Shown: one piece after another, positions 5,375 to 6,421 of the stretch
Layout of the letters: each line of letters starts with the position of its first letter
How positions within the stretch are numbered: the stretch's first letter is position 1
Origin: an uncultured Intestinimonas sp.
GTDB lineage: Bacteria > Bacillota_A > Clostridia > Oscillospirales > Oscillospiraceae
Reading direction: 5' to 3'
Length of the DNA stretch: 6,421 bases
Assembly (NCBI GenBank): GCA_958435885.1
Contig: CAUBHZ010000112.1
Location: forward strand, 1-6,421
The notes under the pieces: generated by a model
Database searches by the model: none
The model's input: only the letters and a program-made list of their open reading frames with translations
Told to the model about the DNA's origin: nothing
Program-made: the position numbers and the translations under genes

Positions 5375-5403
5375 AGTATACGTCCCCAGATTTGGAAAAT
5401 CAA
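5375..5403 (-). promoter_or_regulatory. Promoter of the secreted stalk-repeat protein gene
   Basis: On the minus strand TTGATT (5398-5403) and TATACT (5375-5380) are 17 bases apart. The predicted start near 5368 leaves a leader of about 24 bases containing the AGAGGAGGT ribosome binding site. Confidence 0.8.
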
Positions 5404-5407
5404 GGTT

Positions 5408-5421
5408 TTTCCATATGGAAA
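5408..5421. promoter_or_regulatory. Perfect 14-bp palindrome next to the -35 box, candidate operator
   Basis: TTTCCATATGGAAA is its own reverse complement and ends 4 bases upstream of the TTGATT -35 box. A related half-site, TTTTCCAAATCTGG, lies within the spacer. The placement suits an activator or repressor of the secreted-protein gene; which protein binds is unknown. Confidence 0.5.
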
Positions 5422-5451
5422 CACCTCGTCCGTCCGTTGACACTCCATCAG

Positions 5452-5469
5452 CCCGGGACTGTTCCCGGG
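5452..5469. repeat. Short GC-rich hairpin
   Basis: CCCGGGA (5452-5458) and TCCCGGG (5463-5469) pair around a CTGT loop. No T-run follows on either strand. It sits between the MFS terminator and the stalk-protein promoter and may be a minor back-up terminator or chance dyad in GC-rich DNA. Confidence 0.3.
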
Positions 5470-5525
5470 GAAAGATCCTCACCCTCCTCTACCGCCAGTT
5501 CGGCTGACACCACGAGACACAACAA

Positions 5526-5564
5526 CAGCGCCCCCGGTACACAATACCGGGGGCGCTGCTTTTT
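5526..5564 (-). terminator. Strong intrinsic terminator after the MFS gene (probably bidirectional)
   Basis: A perfect 14-bp stem pairs 5526-5539 with 5545-5558 (core GCGCCCCCGG / CCGGGGGCGC) around loop CACAA, starting 5 bases after the MFS stop codon. Minus-strand RNA continues with a T-rich TTGTTGTGTC and the plus strand with CTTTTTC, so it can act in both directions. No plus-strand gene needs it here. Confidence 0.85.
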
Positions 5565-6421
5565 CACGCCTCTGTGGGCAGGGCCTCCCCCCTGACCTTA
5601 CCTTTCAGGATCAGCAGTCCAATGACGAGCACCACGGGGAAGGCCGCGGCGGCCAGCAGGCCCGCTTTCAGATTGCCCCCCGCCAGCTCCGCAAAGCTGC
5701 CCACCAGAGCAGGGCTCACCGTGGCGCCCAGATCCCCGGCCAGGGCCAGGAAGGCGAACATGGCGGTGCCGCCCCTGGGACATTTCTGGGACGAGATGCT
5801 GATGGACCCGGGCCACATGATGCCCACGGCCAGGCCGCAGAGGGCGCAGCCCGCCAGCCCCAGCACCGGGGAGGCCGACAGGGCGGCCAGCAGATAGCAG
5901 CCGGCGCACAGGACGCCGCAGAGCAGCATGACCCGGGTCAGGTGGAGCCGCTCGCTGAATTTGCCGTAGAGCATGCGGGAGATGCCCATGAACATGGCGA
6001 ACAGGCCGGGTCCTGCCAGGTCTCCCACCGTCTTGGAGACGCCCAGGGCGGACTCAGTGAAGGCGGACGCCCACTGGGCCATAGTGGCCTCGGAGGCGCC
6101 GGTGCAGATCATCAGCACAATCATGAGCCAGAACAGGGGCAGCCGGAGCAGTTCGCCGCTGCCCATGCTCTCCCCTTCCTCCACCAGCCGCTCCATGGGG
6201 CAGCGGAGGAAGTTCCACGTGTTGTACAGCGGCAGCAGCGCCCAGAGGACCGTCAGCACCTTCCAGTGTTCGATGCCGAAGAGGGCGAAGAAGAGGGTGG
6301 AGCCCAGGACGACCCCCACCGCCCCCCAGCAGTAGGAGGAGTGGAGGAGGCTCATCATGCCGTCCTTGTGCTCGAAGGGGCAGGCCTCCACGATGGGGCT
6401 CACCAAAACCTCGATCAGGCC
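5564..6421 (-). CDS. MFS transporter (FucP-like), C-terminal part, cut by window edge
   Basis: The 285 codons visible are open at the right edge; the frame continues upstream as GLIEVLVSP with no stop, so the TTG/GTG codons near 6401-6406 are not the true start. This is a major facilitator superfamily permease, a cytoplasmic-membrane carrier driven by an ion gradient. About eight hydrophobic segments are visible: the segment around SYCWGAVGVVLGS, the pair flanking the central loop (VEEGESMGSGELLRL), and five or six in the second half. GISRMLYGKFSERL is the second-half counterpart of the MFS loop 2-3 signature. The stretch GLIEVLVSPIVEACP followed by MSLLHSSYCWG is typical of the FucP-related branch. 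The substrate is unknown, possibly a sugar. The gene ends directly before a strong terminator. The superfamily is secure, the branch moderately so. Confidence 0.88.
   Translation of the reverse strand, partial: GLIEVLVSPIVEACPFEHKDGMMSLLHSSYCWGAVGVVLGSTLFFALFGIEHWKVLTVLWALLPLYNTWNFLRCPMERLVEEGESMGSGELLRLPLFWLMIVLMICTGASEATMAQWASAFTESALGVSKTVGDLAGPGLFAMFMGISRMLYGKFSERLHLTRVMLLCGVLCAGCYLLAALSASPVLGLAGCALCGLAVGIMWPGSISISSQKCPRGGTAMFAFLALAGDLGATVSPALVGSFAELAGGNLKAGLLAAAAFPVVLVIGLLILKGKVRGEALPTEA

Noticed and set aside
4160..5440. Plus-strand open frame of 426 codons opposite the stalk-repeat protein
   Set aside because: It is compositionally biased (Gly/Val/His/Leu) and complementary to a well-supported secreted protein; it also spans that gene's promoter.
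5345..5482. 46-codon upstream extension of the stalk-repeat protein
   Set aside because: It would cross the promoter and bury the signal peptide; the internal ATG has a strong AGGAGG site and begins a typical signal sequence.
6401..6406. TTG/GTG start for the MFS gene near the right edge
   Set aside because: The frame stays open to the window edge, and the residues there belong to the middle of an MFS fold, so the gene simply continues outside the window.

Overview
The window looks like chromosomal DNA from a high-GC anaerobic Firmicute, most likely of the Oscillospiraceae/Flavonifractor-Lawsonibacter type. This is an inference from the strong G/C preference at third codon positions, the AGGAGG-type ribosome binding sites, the NifS/NifU pair in its clostridial form, and a secreted protein with paired 'stalk' repeats of a kind common in that group. 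Every gene I can support is on the minus strand, so transcription runs from the right end to the left end. No rRNA, tRNA, CRISPR array, insertion sequence or phage gene was seen.

In the order of transcription the layout is as follows. (1) The C-terminal two thirds of a FucP-like MFS transporter (5564-6421, open at the right edge) ends at a perfect 14-bp intrinsic terminator hairpin. (2) A secreted protein (4223-5344) carries a signal peptide, an InlB/Listeria-Bacteroides-type repeat and two tandem stalk repeats. It has its own near-consensus promoter and a 14-bp perfect palindrome just upstream of the -35 box. (3) A MATE-family multidrug exporter (2693-4015) is preceded by a promoter with a perfect dyad in its spacer, a 17-codon leader ORF, and a strong intrinsic terminator whose left arm is made of the last codons of that leader ORF. 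(4) A nifS-nifU pair (cysteine desulfurase and Fe-S scaffold, 905-2553) has its own TTGACA promoter overlain by CTAGGA direct repeats. (5) A 444-base non-coding stretch (461-904) is rich in perfect inverted repeats. (6) The N-terminal 153 codons of prfB, release factor 2 (1-460, open at the left edge), follow a TTTACA-N17-TATAAT promoter.

These are mostly independent transcription units. The only clear co-transcribed pair is nifS-nifU: the desulfurase supplies persulfide sulfur to the scaffold for Fe-S cluster assembly. The most interesting system is the MATE leader, which has the architecture of translation-coupled transcription attenuation: a leader peptide ORF overlaps a terminator immediately upstream of a drug exporter. 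This suggests induction by compounds that slow ribosomes. Second are the apparently frameshift-free prfB and the multi-hairpin intergenic block, which may be a repeated element or a structured RNA.
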